Shown: positions 31,501 to 38,235, counted from the first letter of the stretch. The stretch: 64,000 bases of DNA from Actinomadura citrea (GCF_013409045.1 NZ_JACCBT010000001.1:7170669-7234668), one strand, 5' to 3'. Notes: generated by a model not told the origin, from the sequence alone. Made by a program: numbers and translations.

Positions 31501-32579
31501 TCGAGCGGGGCGATCGGCGTGGTGAGCTGGCGGAAGAAGCCGGGCAGCTTCGCAGCCCCGAGCGCGACGTCCAGCAGCACCAGGCTGCGCGGTCCGTCCG
31601 TCGGTTTGAGCGTGACGCTGAAGAGAGGCTTGTCGGGCGGCGGGGGCGGCTCGTCGTTGTGCAGCTCGCGGTCGCCGTCGCGGCCCCAGGCGAAGGTGCT
31701 GCCCGCCGTCACCGGCTCGCCCCCGGCCAGAGTGACGACGAGGGCGGCGCGGCCGAGCCCCGCGCCCTGGCGCAGCAGCAGCAGCGAGAAGCGGCTGGAC
31801 GCCGGCAGGCCCACGTCGAGGCCGGGGAGCGCGAAAGCGGCGCCGGGGGCGGCCGCCTGCCAGTCGAGGCGCAGCTCTTCGAGGCCGTCGCCGATGATCA
31901 GGCGCAGGGTGACCTGCTGCTCGCCCGCCGGGCTTCGGTCGCCGAGGTTGGGGATGAGCTGCCCGAGCAGCCTGTTGAGGCCGCCCTCCTTCCACTGAAG
32001 GACCAGGCACGCCTTGCCGCCCGCGCGGTGGAAGCCGACCGTGGCGCCGTCGATCACCAGCCCGGTATCGCCGATCATCACGGGATGGGGCAGCTCAGCG
32101 GTGAACGGCGCGTCGAACTTGATGCCGTCCTTGCCGGCGCTCCCGCTGAGCTTCGGCATCGCGAGCTGGACGAACGGACGTCCGGGATCGGGCTCATAGC
32201 GGGCGTCGCCGCCGTTCGTCACCTTGCGCATCGGGCGCAGCAGCTCCGTGCCGAAGCGCAGCGCGACGGGCACGTCGACCACGCGCAGGACGGTCTGCGG
32301 CAGCACGTCGATCTCCAGGCCCAGCTCGGCGGGCGCACCATCGCCGCGGGCGGGGAACAGCACGAGGCTCACCGCGTCGAGACCGGGCAGACCCAGCACG
32401 AGTTCCTGCTCGAAGAGCAGGCGGGTGGTCAGATTGACCTCGCCGGCCTTGGCGGTGGTCTGCGGCGGCTCGATCCAGACATGGTCGAGCGTGGCCGGGT
32501 CGGGGGGCTTGGGCAGGAAGGCCGGCCACTTGCTGCCCAGGAAGTCATTGAGGGTCACGAACATGCTGCTGCTGCTCAT
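22563..32579 (-). CDS. Giant beta-rich protein (3338 aa), unknown function
   Basis: A continuous 10-kb frame, second gene of the operon. Its ATG at 32579 overlaps the PLD stop by 4 bp (ATGA), so the two are probably translated together. The first 1280 residues are dominated by long alternating hydrophobic/polar strands, for example EVGFDIGVRLRVLSLSFDLL and FAIEFWIKIPLVFTTIRLSF. This looks like an extended amphipathic beta sheet, possibly of the kind grouped as DUF6603 or a lipid-groove protein, but that is a guess. Around residues 1650-1900 there are fibronectin-III-like segments (YVYTITPVDFAGG, VYVEWSEP). The C-terminal third is unrecognised. No signal peptide or membrane helix is seen. Length and strict frame conservation indicate a real product. 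Confidence 0.8.
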   Translation of the reverse strand: MSSSSMFVTLNDFLGSKWPAFLPKPPDPATLDHVWIEPPQTTAKAGEVNLTTRLLFEQELVLGLPGLDAVSLVLFPARGDGAPAELGLEIDVLPQTVLRVVDVPVALRFGTELLRPMRKVTNGGDARYEPDPGRPFVQLAMPKLSGSAGKDGIKFDAPFTAELPHPVMIGDTGLVIDGATVGFHRAGGKACLVLQWKEGGLNRLLGQLIPNLGDRSPAGEQQVTLRLIIGDGLEELRLDWQAAAPGAAFALPGLDVGLPASSRFSLLLLRQGAGLGRAALVVTLAGGEPVTAGSTFAWGRDGDRELHNDEPPPPPDKPLFSVTLKPTDGPRSLVLLDVALGAAKLPGFFRQLTTPIAPLDLNDPAALCTPVAFDPADLQGDWTARLSVNIDAAGGAFTLPFLKQGQGEDAQFLQLYLRTPLDGLPITLPQGEVGFDIGVRLRVLSLSFDLLCRLTFNLSTFALKVDHDQGIELRSPEPEREFPDLFGMRWRFKGKDLGDKTFHYFTIATKDYHYQIQQPEGSVLELDFTRASEEPITFSVRDFALTPKGVNLAATVTDRPARLNGLRTRFRFTDSGFVIRENRIADFTIAGSGPLPPDLVGDATADIALQFAQREGGNLTLVQGAANLRGVKLLDCKGTRFQFSVDALGLRFVDDGAFHLYFTITGSAQFVAAPGDDPDGPLALLGKTRIDLVQCPLTGDARVIGKHVKFLIELPKPKSFSFLGCFEMELRAIGFVPQCEFFGGDGAMQVTGQLKFAQGPGDTPDSRPDYHELFIGLPLPGEFVPRIHFTRLAVNLALGAAFRLNGAVDFVDEPDQTGLIGEGLVQIQGLPAIAASFGFLRVRRGAGSPWLRAWFLYLEIRQVSFMIPVIQIYLREIGMGFGYRFTIASIKAADAENDVKKLLKTLEGLSRTQGDLSKRDRWAVDLEEAGQDPRWTIVLRAMISQTSASASPLRYEAFAEADLACVFLVDAIIAFRSDLTFFMAVRGWFNTNYADYVDNKDGVRENPILSGFVLLSPRQKRFLAHISKPEGGKPGNHPPLPDFVRDAIANSRFSATLLIEPGLFHYELGWPNMLRWHTKLGPLAVEVEGGFIFRVSTTEMVLGTSFLARGSLELSAGVDLGLVGMRISATARVAFGARYIGVIDFRDPTTNSAVYGAIGLEVQIAFAIEFWIKIPLVFTTIRLSFSFSLEITFSAGLEIGVKGLSVPGVRGVGTVGVSCCGHSLQATVKVAFEEENVQAALDRTKEFLSLGLEATEVEPVPGTEGALDAAAALTRTPSARRPALPPRALAAVLGAAASAQAEGDVFHVPGYVIFVLRDSPSWDDEHQIYFVLLPQGERLHRDAQGGLELDEDGFPVAEPEPGFLPPPPAEGTVVGKDFALRVPKPAAGESLTLRHFEPLPDPRFVDVSGAVAAGEPITWGVNWAARLYTGGSAERRVVNQATGEPGAPTSLEDGLSLAQHLANAFKQTYAGAGDGAVARPVGDPGALPGYRPPVSDPRVQNPSDSSFEAAVRGAYEQFSGSPFLKRDPQELYGQLLESAFDPHSTIYAADGVAQDDGDPGAVSPVQADQQAHQLRGVIIHDIISDLRAFHAESSQSERAKLVAGSLAFQMGLVFAVRTADGRRPSWLDQVGTGMDAQPSISQRERPEATAPGPASEGVRTFNVAQAQFDLFPPEFEQVRQYSDASTIALAWELSWRRQAAPGTSRAQNDPDHHLAHYLVRRRALDGDEAERITTVKPVKVLHRHTTDVAGAEGADQATPTDTLSLLQPRFQVVDHFSDTASDRAALPREGRGYVYTITPVDFAGGSGRPLTLIATRYPNTPPAVPVDGDLTVSYSIAPSDLAPAGSVATPQVMSPRQVYVEWSEPARQNGPAVPIRTHRLIFRRESTVPIGSYGLDSTTQRGRTAGLPTSNARPLPTDIKIDLDHVFGPPGARAAVVPVAVLRERGVLPDGAWRPEAWRVFFQTISDRDVPSALAPVQLLLAAEAVAAPPTSPAPTDRIEHSGNPREERRPAELEWLPRPTAFDVVRPEDERAEPGLAHTPMPLPSVDRSDAAAAGPAPFVFTGDIGAIVGFRPHPLGIRAIRFRWNQGPSGDAAYPLELNAGYRLYELNIDEATTDAFADAARLAEELRLLQEVQMLPADDLPLMPGDTLNTSQWEAWYPGAVQRRRRPDPSAQGVQDERGPWYSWQDSYLEWPEWEGVTRPGGKRETALHPLLERLVERLRGMRPGSGTGPQGRLSDGYAAALQVSPPTLPNDLADFLASCPPGADRYGWGALQRLGLAVTFSLHDPVTGTLRGPKLLELLQALFAQLGSGETDPDPDAAAFAALRRHLHVELLFQPGRSVQLSERPADGDDLLALVQLSLRPTVRQRLRYRAVTISGRSNTDVDVRFTLTAPCSLVDRPDGGTGQLELEPQPAPITRTVRLPLNGEAALLLRGAALPATIEVSPSARLSVDPQPFDPSIAPLLNYDPGRKLLSARTMLGADQMRLLRPSLAPADLPAAESLAGTVRSEEFGPTDERTNHFTVATGALAKVFATADDGLPEHVQWLRLKYYLETLNSNDPKVPDTGKVNVPTGEAEIVKALPDVLAWTARFFDAGGAIEETADGLAKTGAGPWAATAYPRAGSPAPATPDAGGRLTHTQLLEDRWAHTLRYYFQPYGRYDLLWQSLRRSPTLFPGRAAAEVDTPAVKVDPAAGGLDVVIERTQAVDAPLILSSRRLDEAATPARPPAPGAIWEVIVARHHEQALAERNQTLARRLAFRRLAFSLLRRFGYPSWYQWVRGFAEDHQHELPVRLVEGEYPAIPDHLPSRPDHLVLDGAADQDELRGLDLPERVGDFSQGVLALQWRALPFYYEHRLLVIAQTDGTVSPVNSVTQRDLTYRSPVPDATMSGADIVWHRLPPFPAGVPGDARLQSDTRVRTLTIPLRRFWDSLPDEAQVRWPGEAPDPATGEATARKLSALPDPEVVYQIVELFSGNIEVQAECFYDPVAEKFAHRQLGKRFLVARTTLTPPEGALGDFPLAVDLVQVSEEQLSGGYSTANLPPDTRNRVAIDERGRLLLAGVMTRGDRDALVGLVNASDAAKIRQLFESWDVTEPVSAPAGNLPSRLEALIDFLPAQTLTLVWEGPSDAAAGDLQRLPGDSAFTGAIAQIITQAAGAGPDAVTRVEIPVGPEQIPDELQGKVELARNAPGTQYSAIGWNGAMSSADIAALRRWARFPEFAEAVEKLIVAVRDAGAGSEPASPVTVAFVVAVRPTQAGLGGALAEKLLLGAVLMRYHGMMRADDPAALLPSYPGRPDQLALRRLHHASQGSGMRGRSLVIRARRGSAAPSEPRQIEPADV

Positions 32580-34216
32580 GGCAGGCAACCCCCCCACGCC
32601 TCGCGCGAGTCCACGTCGGCGTAACGGTCGTATTTGTCCTGATCCTTGCTACTGAGCACCGTCTGTGTCGTGGGGAGCGGGATAGGGGTGAGGGCGGTCG
32701 GCAGGGCGACCCCGCTGCCCGGCGTGCCCCAGGTGCCGTCCCAGACGTTGAGCGCCTTGTCGATGTCGGCGATCTTCTGCTGGTCGGCCGGGCCGAGCAG
32801 GCCGAAGTGGTCGCTCCAGAGCCGCGTCCGGTACTGCTGCACCAGCACGTCGTCCTCGTCGAGCAGGCCCACCGCGTGCTCGACGTCGCTGTAGAGGCTG
32901 CGCCGGAAGGCGTTGGCCGAACCGATGATCGCCCAGTGGTCGTCGACGATCGTGCTCTTGGTGTGCACGATCAGGTCGCGGCTGAAGGCGCGCACCCTGC
33001 CCCGCTGCTGGCCGTTCAGGTCGTGGAGCAGGCCCTTGAACAGCGCGACGTTGGCGTACGGAGGGAAGTGCGGGTCGTTCGGGTCGGTGATCCCGGTCAC
33101 CAGGATCACCTTGAGATCGTTGCGGGCCTTGAGCGCCTGGTTCAGCCAGATCATCACTTCGACGGACCAGAATCCCTGGTCCTCGATGTAGACGTAGTTC
33201 TCGGCGGTGAGGATGGCGTTGAACCAGGCGGAGCGCACCTCGAAAAGGCCGTCGGGAGCGAAGGAGATCTTCTCGTTCTCGGGCAGGATGTTGAAGGTCG
33301 TGTAGTTGAAACGCGGCACGGTGCGCAGCGACTGGACGTGGTGTTTGCCCACCGGCGTGGTCGGCAGGGTGCGCGCCGGGGCGGTGGGCGTGCTCGGTAA
33401 GTGGCTGACGATCTTCTCGTCGGCATAGCGAAAGGATCTGACCTTTCGCGCCTTGACCTCGTTCCACATGCTCCGGTACAGGTCGTACATCGCCTGCACC
33501 GCCGGGCCCTCGACCTTCGCCTGCACGTCGTGCCACTGTGCGGGGGGATGCGGTTGGGCGCCGTGGCGATCGCCTACCAAATCGAGCCCACCGGTGTAAC
33601 CGATGGCGCCACTGCCGTTACCGACGAGCACCATCTTGGTGTGCACCGCGCCGGCGGAGTGGGAGATGATGTTCAGGCAGGCCTTGTCGGCGAGGGCGGG
33701 CGCCTTGCGTAATTCACGGATCGCGGCCATCGTGCCCACGTTGACATCGCGAATACTGCCCGCCCCATTCTGGATCGACGCGGTCAGTACGAAGTAGTCG
33801 GCCATTACGGAGGACGACACCCAGCCCAGGACGCGGACGTCGACTCCGGCCGCCGCCTTGGCCTTGAGCAGGTCGACCAGGTGGTTCGGGTCTCCGGGAC
33901 CGTCGAGGGAGAACGGGTTCTCCAGCCCGATCGAAGGCCCGGTCGAGGCGCCCGACGAGCCGGGCGAGGGGTTGACCTTGCCACCCATGAGATGGAGCCA
34001 CCAGCCCGCGATGTAGAGGAACTGGTTGCTGTTCTCGCTCGGCGTCCCCTGGCCCAGGGCGGCGATCTGCGCGGCGAGGTCGGCGAAGTAGGCGCCGCCG
34101 TCGATCAGCGGGGTGACCCGGCAGCCGGCGAAGGTGGCCGGCAGCGGTTCCGAAGGGGGATTCGTATCGTCGGGCTGAACGAAGTACTTCTTTTTCAGAG
34201 CATCGATATCAGCCAC
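32576..34216 (-). CDS. Phospholipase D-like protein with one canonical and one altered HKD motif
   Basis: A protein of about 546 residues in the PLD superfamily. The C-terminal motif is complete: HTKSTIVDDHWAIIGSANAF (His, Lys and Asp near 419, 421 and 426). The N-terminal motif reads HTKMVLVGNG...GYTGGLDL (near residue 193), with Gly where the Asp should stand. PLD enzymes use two HKD motifs to cleave phosphodiesters in lipids or nucleic acids, so activity may depend on the second motif or be altered. There is no signal peptide. It heads the operon with the two giant proteins. The start is uncertain: GTG 34216 gives VADIDALKKKYF, while a TTG at 34252 would add twelve residues. Confidence 0.8.
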   Translation of the reverse strand: MADIDALKKKYFVQPDDTNPPSEPLPATFAGCRVTPLIDGGAYFADLAAQIAALGQGTPSENSNQFLYIAGWWLHLMGGKVNPSPGSSGASTGPSIGLENPFSLDGPGDPNHLVDLLKAKAAAGVDVRVLGWVSSSVMADYFVLTASIQNGAGSIRDVNVGTMAAIRELRKAPALADKACLNIISHSAGAVHTKMVLVGNGSGAIGYTGGLDLVGDRHGAQPHPPAQWHDVQAKVEGPAVQAMYDLYRSMWNEVKARKVRSFRYADEKIVSHLPSTPTAPARTLPTTPVGKHHVQSLRTVPRFNYTTFNILPENEKISFAPDGLFEVRSAWFNAILTAENYVYIEDQGFWSVEVMIWLNQALKARNDLKVILVTGITDPNDPHFPPYANVALFKGLLHDLNGQQRGRVRAFSRDLIVHTKSTIVDDHWAIIGSANAFRRSLYSDVEHAVGLLDEDDVLVQQYRTRLWSDHFGLLGPADQQKIADIDKALNVWDGTWGTPGSGVALPTALTPIPLPTTQTVLSSKDQDKYDRYADVDSREAWGGCLP

Positions 34217-34252
34217 CAGACGGGCCCCCGAAGCTATATGCGACCACAACAA

Positions 34253-34269
34253 CAGAATTCAGCATTCTG
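34253..34269 (-). promoter_or_regulatory. Inverted repeat just upstream of the PLD/giant operon
   Basis: CAGAAT-TCAGC-ATTCTG is a perfect pair of 6-nt arms, placed 37 bp before the GTG start of the PLD-like gene. Its surroundings are AT-rich for the genome. It is a candidate operator or promoter element of the 20-kb operon. Confidence 0.4.
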
Positions 34270-34464
34270 GGGTTGCAGAAGATGGCAGACTAATATCGAT
34301 CAGGAACGACGATCAGCCCCGGTCGATGAGGTGGAACCAGCGATGACCTGATTTTCCCACCGGGAGGCCCATCTCCACAACTGTTCGGCCCGATCCGGTC
34401 AACCCGGCTTCCCTCCGCCAGATTGTCATACTGTGTGCTGTTTGTCCCCGGACCGGGACGTGGA

Positions 34465-34510
34465 TGTCGACGTTTTATTCGACACGGCACCGATGATCTC
34501 GTCGCGAGAT
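34465..34510 (+). promoter_or_regulatory. Two adjacent inverted repeats between divergent units
   Basis: TGTCGA-CGTTTTAT-TCGACA (34465-34484) and ATCTCG-TCG-CGAGAT (34496-34510) lie just before the GTG at 34520 and face the PLD/giant operon. Either may bind a regulator; nothing links them to a known family. Confidence 0.35.
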
Positions 34511-34519
34511 TAGGGAACC

Positions 34520-34762
34520 GTGAATACCTTCGACCCGGGCAACGCGGTGGGAGCGGTCATCGGTGATCCCCGATCGGTCGCCCTGGCCTATGAGGGGCTG
34601 GCCGGCGTCGCGGTGCTCGAGGGCGCGGCCGAGGAGGCGCTGCGCCTGCTGCGGGAGGCGGCCGCGCTGCGGGAGTCGGTCGGCGCGCCGCTGCCGCCCG
34701 CCGAGAGCGGCGACGTCGACCGGATCCGGGCGGCGCTGGGCGCGGGCGGCATCGTGCGCTGA
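34520..34762 (+). pseudogene. C-terminal fragment of a TPR/ATP-binding regulator, probable remnant
   Basis: Eighty codons read DPRSVALAYEGLAGVAVLEG...ALRLLREAAALRESVGAPLPPAESGDVDRIRAALG. This is the kind of tail found at the end of AfsR/LuxR-like regulators with tetratricopeptide repeats. The several hundred residues that should precede it are absent, and a GTG only happens to open the frame. It may be the relic of a deleted regulator next to the giant operon. A small translated protein cannot be ruled out, because the frame is intact. Confidence 0.5.
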
Positions 34763-34848
34763 CCGTCGGCCGATCGGCGGTGTCGATTGTCGGACCGGTG
34801 CGCGACGCTGTCTCCCGGCCGAAGAAGAACGAGGTACGGGAGAACGGA

Positions 34849-35418
34849 ATGGACCAGGACACGTGGTGGGAGCTGATCGAGAAGGCGCGGGCCGTGGCCG
34901 GCGACCGCGCCGACGACCGCGATCGTCCCGATGATCCGCTGGTCCGGATCCTGACCGACCGGCTGGGCGAGCTGGACGGCCCCCAGATCCTCGACTTCGA
35001 CGTCCGGCTGACGCGCGTGACCGACTCGGCCTACCGGCGTCCGCTCTGGAACGCCGCCTACCTCATCGAGGGCGGCTGCGGCGACGACGGCTTCATGGAC
35101 TTCCGCGCCGGGCTCGTCCTGCTGGGACGCGAGGTGTTCACCCGCGCCGTCGCCGACCCCGATGCCCTCGCCGCCGTGCCGACGGTGACCCGGATGAGCC
35201 GAGGGGAAGGCGGCTGGATCGGTTGCGAGGCCCTGCACTACGCACCCAGGACCGCCTACCACCGCGTCATGGGCGAAACGACGTCGTTCGACACGGCGAT
35301 GGAGGACGCAGTGCGCTCGATGCGGCGGCCTGAAGCACCCCTGGGGGCGGGCTGGGACGTCGAGGACGACGACGAGACCCGGCTGCGGCTCCCCCGCCTG
35401 GCCGCGCTCTTCCTCTGA
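34849..35418 (+). CDS. DUF4240-domain protein
   Basis: A 189-residue cytosolic protein that begins MDQDTWWELIEKAR, the usual opening of DUF4240 proteins. It continues with ILDFDVRLTRVTDSAYRRPLWNAAYLIEGGCGDDGFMDFRAGLVLLGR given here by its ends near residues 47 and 94, and a short acidic C-terminus. The function of the family is unknown; members are common in actinomycetes. The ATG at 34849 has a GGGAGAACGGA site in front and is preferred to the in-frame start at 34780. Confidence 0.8.
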   Translation: MDQDTWWELIEKARAVAGDRADDRDRPDDPLVRILTDRLGELDGPQILDFDVRLTRVTDSAYRRPLWNAAYLIEGGCGDDGFMDFRAGLVLLGREVFTRAVADPDALAAVPTVTRMSRGEGGWIGCEALHYAPRTAYHRVMGETTSFDTAMEDAVRSMRRPEAPLGAGWDVEDDDETRLRLPRLAALFL

Positions 35419-35467
35419 GCCGCCCGAAGCGCTGGCCTGTGACGGGCCGGCCGTCCGATGGTGTCGG

Positions 35468-35983
35468 TCAGTGGTGCCAGGGGAGGCGGACCGGCTCGGA
35501 GGGCGCGCGGCCCGCGAGGAGGTCGGTGAGGAGTTCGGCGAGCATGAGCGGATAGACCGGCTCTTCCAACCTCGCCAGTTCCTCCAGCGGCCACCAGCGG
35601 TGGGCGCTGACATGCTCGCGTTCGACCGGGGTGAACCCGGCGGTGTCGATATCGCGGGCTGGCGTGCGAAGCAGGAAGAAGTCGTCCCGGAACAGCCCTC
35701 GGGCCCAGCCGAAATCCGCGTGGCCGGAGGTCAGGGCGACCCGCGGGCCGAGGTCGCCCGGGGAGACGATCAGGCCTGTCTCCTCACGCAGCTCGCGGGC
35801 CGCGGCCGCGCGCAGGCTCTCGCCCTGCTCCACGCCTCCGCCCGGAGTGATCCAGCAGTGGCCCGCCTCGGGCTTGCCGGAGACCTTCGGCCAGCGGAAC
35901 AGCAGGACGCTGTCGGTGTCGTCCACCAGCAGCACACGGGCGGTGCGCCGCCGGTAGACCTCGTCGGCCGGCGCGCTGGTCAC
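35468..35983 (-). CDS. NUDIX hydrolase
   Basis: A 171-residue NUDIX protein. The full box GX5EX7REUXEEXGU is present as GGGVEQGESLRAAAARELREETGL, with the outer Gly and Glu and the REUxEE core intact, so metal binding and pyrophosphohydrolase activity are expected. The tail EHVSAHRWWPLEELARLEEPVYP is also typical. The substrate is unknown. The GTG start overlaps the SRPBCC gene stop (GTGA), so the two are one transcription unit. Confidence 0.88.
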   Translation of the reverse strand: MTSAPADEVYRRRTARVLLVDDTDSVLLFRWPKVSGKPEAGHCWITPGGGVEQGESLRAAAARELREETGLIVSPGDLGPRVALTSGHADFGWARGLFRDDFFLLRTPARDIDTAGFTPVEREHVSAHRWWPLEELARLEEPVYPLMLAELLTDLLAGRAPSEPVRLPWHH

Positions 35984-36420
35984 GAGCCCAGTACGGAGTC
36001 CAGCTTGGCCAGCTGGGCGTCGTAGATGCGCTGCAGGCCCTTGGGGGCGAAGGTCCGCTCGAAGAAGCCCCCGATGCCGCCCGCTCCGTCCCAGGTGGTG
36101 GTGACTTGCACGCGCGCGCCTTCGGCGGCCGGGGTGACCGTCCACGTGGTGACCATCGAGGAGTTGGCGTCCCGTTCCACCAGGCGGTCGCCGGCAGGGG
36201 TGCTCACGGTGAAGAGGCAGTCGCGCACCCGCTTGCTGGTGGCCGCCAACTTCCAGTGCACCACGGTGCCCTCGCCCTGACCGCCTTCCCGCACCTCGTA
36301 CTCGCTGAAGTGCTCCGTCAGCATGCGGGAGCGCACTCCCGTGTAGTCGCCCAGCGCTCCGAGCACCTGGTCCGGGCCGGCCTTCAGCGTTCTCTCCGCG
36401 GTCACCACGACTTGTCCCAT
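35980..36420 (-). CDS. SRPBCC (START/Bet v1-like) family protein
   Basis: A 146-residue protein of the polyketide-cyclase/START-like fold. It has an opening strand (MGQVVVTAERTLKAGPDQVLGALGDY), the central WKLAATSKRVRDCLF and the strand pair MVTTWTVTPAAEGARVQVTTTWDGAGG. A long C-terminal helix (GLQRIYDAQLAKLDSVL) closes the hydrophobic cavity. Such proteins bind lipids or aromatic molecules or cyclise them; no specific role is suggested. The start at 36420 has AAAGG nine bases upstream. Confidence 0.82.
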   Translation of the reverse strand: MGQVVVTAERTLKAGPDQVLGALGDYTGVRSRMLTEHFSEYEVREGGQGEGTVVHWKLAATSKRVRDCLFTVSTPAGDRLVERDANSSMVTTWTVTPAAEGARVQVTTTWDGAGGIGGFFERTFAPKGLQRIYDAQLAKLDSVLGS

Positions 36421-36641
36421 GCCGATCATCCTTTCACCGCACCGGGCCGATGTCGCCCAACCCCACGCCGCGCACCGCGGCCCCACATCCCTGGGGCCGG
36501 GGGGCTTGACGACCGCCCTTCCTACGACCGAAGGACGGCTTGAACCGGCCACCAGCGGGTGGGGACAAGACCCGTTCGACGTGGTTCTCTACGACTATCC
36601 CGGCAATCGGGCGAGGGTCGTTGCGCGTTGTGGAGAGCCAA

Positions 36642-37394
36642 GTGAACACGATCAGATCTCGGGCGCCCGGACCCCCGGTGGAAGCCGCCCAGCGGAGGGC
36701 GAGGATCGCCGGTGTCTGGTTCGTCCTCACCTTCGTCTTCTCGATCCCGGCGGTGCTGCTCTACGACCCGGTCCTCAATGACGCGCACTACATCGTGGGA
36801 GCGAGCGCGGACGCGCAGGTGCGGATCGGAGCCCTCCTCGAGATTCTGACCGCCATCGCGAACACCGCCACCGCGGTCGTGCTGTTCCCGATCCTGAAGC
36901 GGCAGAGCGAGAGCATCGCCCTCGGCTACGTCGGCACGCGGATCCTCGAATCGACCGTCATCGTGGTGGGAGTCGTCAGCGTGCTCGCCGTCGTGGCGTT
37001 GCGGCAGGACCTGGCGGACGGGGGCAGCGCCGATGCCGTTCCGATCGGCCGGGCGCTGGTGGCACTGAAGGATCAGACGTTCCTGCTCGGCCCCGCCTTC
37101 TGCGCGGGCTTCGGCAACGGGCTGCTGCTGGGCTACCTGATGTACCGGTCGGGTCTGGTGCCACGCCCCATGGCGCTCATCGGGCTCATCGGAGGCCCCC
37201 TCGCGTGCGCCACCGCGACCGCCGTCCTGTTCGGCGCCTACGAGCAGCAATCCCCGGTGAATTTTCTGTTCACGGCACCAGAAATCGTCTGGGAAGTGTC
37301 ATTGGGCATCTGGCTCATCACCAAGGGCTTCCGCCCCGCCCCCCACATCACAGGAACGGCCCGCAAAGCAACCCAGGAGCCCGACACAGTGTGA
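36642..37394 (+). CDS. DUF4386-family membrane protein
   Basis: A 250-residue integral membrane protein with about six helices, starting RIAGVWFVLTFVFSIPAVLLYDPVL and ending IVWEVSLGIWLITKGF. Spacing and motifs (ALLEILTAIANTATAVVLFPILKR, GTRILESTVIVVGVVSVLAV) fit DUF4386, whose function is unknown. The GTG at 36642 follows GGAGAGCCAA and is taken as the start. It stands alone between the SRPBCC/NUDIX pair and the roadblock genes. The 221 bp upstream show no other gene. Confidence 0.8.
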   Translation: MNTIRSRAPGPPVEAAQRRARIAGVWFVLTFVFSIPAVLLYDPVLNDAHYIVGASADAQVRIGALLEILTAIANTATAVVLFPILKRQSESIALGYVGTRILESTVIVVGVVSVLAVVALRQDLADGGSADAVPIGRALVALKDQTFLLGPAFCAGFGNGLLLGYLMYRSGLVPRPMALIGLIGGPLACATATAVLFGAYEQQSPVNFLFTAPEIVWEVSLGIWLITKGFRPAPHITGTARKATQEPDTV

Positions 37395-37465
37395 CGATTT
37401 GCTTCATTTGCGGGGAAATCCGTCGCCCGATGAGCGGCGAGCTCGTTCCCGACGCCCTCGGGGGT

Positions 37466-37831
37466 TCAGTTCTCTTCGAGGATGGCGCCGAGGCGGTCCA
37501 CGGTGGCGCGGGACTGCAGGTGCAGGTCGGCGATGTCCAGTCCCTCGTCGCCCAGCACGACGAGCAGCCCCGTGCGCCGGACGGCGTAGACCACGATATG
37601 ACCGCTCTGGCATCGGGTCACCACCTCGCGCAGCTCGCCCATGCCGACCTCGTTTCCCGCGCTTCGGCCGAGGCCCAGTGAGGCCGCGGCCAGCGCCGCC
37701 AGGACGTCGGGCCGGACCTCGTCGGTGTCGGAGGCCACCAGTATCCCGTCCACCGACGCCACGGCCGCGTCCGTGACGCCCACGACCTGGCCGCGGAGTT
37801 TCTGCAGTTCCGCCAGCACCGCTTCGCGCAT
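37466..37831 (-). CDS. Roadblock/LC7-domain protein
   Basis: A 121-residue protein occupying a whole roadblock fold: LQKLRGQVVGVTDAAVASVDGILVASD, then GELREVVTRCQSGHIVVYAVRRTGLLVVLGDEGLDIADLHL ending near residue 106. Roadblock proteins regulate small Ras-like GTPases (MglB type) in actinomycete conservons. Here a second roadblock-like gene lies directly upstream in the same direction, but no GTPase gene is visible. It may work as a heterodimer with that protein. Confidence 0.85.
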   Translation of the reverse strand: MREAVLAELQKLRGQVVGVTDAAVASVDGILVASDTDEVRPDVLAALAAASLGLGRSAGNEVGMGELREVVTRCQSGHIVVYAVRRTGLLVVLGDEGLDIADLHLQSRATVDRLGAILEEN

Positions 37832-37869
37832 ACCCGTTCCCCCTTGATCGCCCCGTGACGGAGACGCGG

Positions 37870-38235
37870 TCAGACGCTGAGTTCGGCTTCGATGCGCCGC
37901 AGGTGGTGCCGGGCGAGCGCCAGGTTGGCGCGTTCCCGGTTGAGCGCGAGGTAGAGGAAGAGGCGGCCGTGGCCGCGCCCGAGGATGCGGATCAGGTGGT
38001 ACTGCCGGTTCAGCGTGATGAGGACGTCCTCGATGGCGTCGTCGATGGCCAACGACTCCAGAGTGCGAACCTTGGCGCGCACGACCTCGGTGTTGCCGGC
38101 GGCCGCGACGTCCAGGTCGAGCTCGGGGCCGCCTCCCAGCGCTCCAAGGGACATGCCGCTGTCATAGTCGACGAGGGCCACGCCGATCGCGCCCTCGACG
38201 GCCATGGCCTCCTTGAGCGCCGTTTCGATGTTCAT
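37870..38235 (-). CDS. Roadblock/LC7-like small protein
   Basis: A 121-residue protein reading MNIETALKEAMAVEGAIGVALVDYDSGMSLGALG, the N-terminal helix and strands of a roadblock-type fold. It is followed by DLDVAAAGNTEVVRAKVRTLESLAIDD and VLITLNRQYHLIRILGRGHGRLFLYLAL. It resembles the proteins that accompany MglB-like partners in GTPase switches. The gene is 38 bp upstream of the other roadblock gene and divergent from a DUF4388-like gene. GGGAGTGGT precedes the ATG. Confidence 0.78.
   Translation of the reverse strand: MNIETALKEAMAVEGAIGVALVDYDSGMSLGALGGGPELDLDVAAAGNTEVVRAKVRTLESLAIDDAIEDVLITLNRQYHLIRILGRGHGRLFLYLALNRERANLALARHHLRRIEAELSV

Noticed and set aside
27810..32624. 1604-codon plus-strand open frame opposite the other giant gene
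   Set aside because: Same reason: biased Arg/Gln/Glu/His composition mirroring the third-position GC of the real minus-strand gene.
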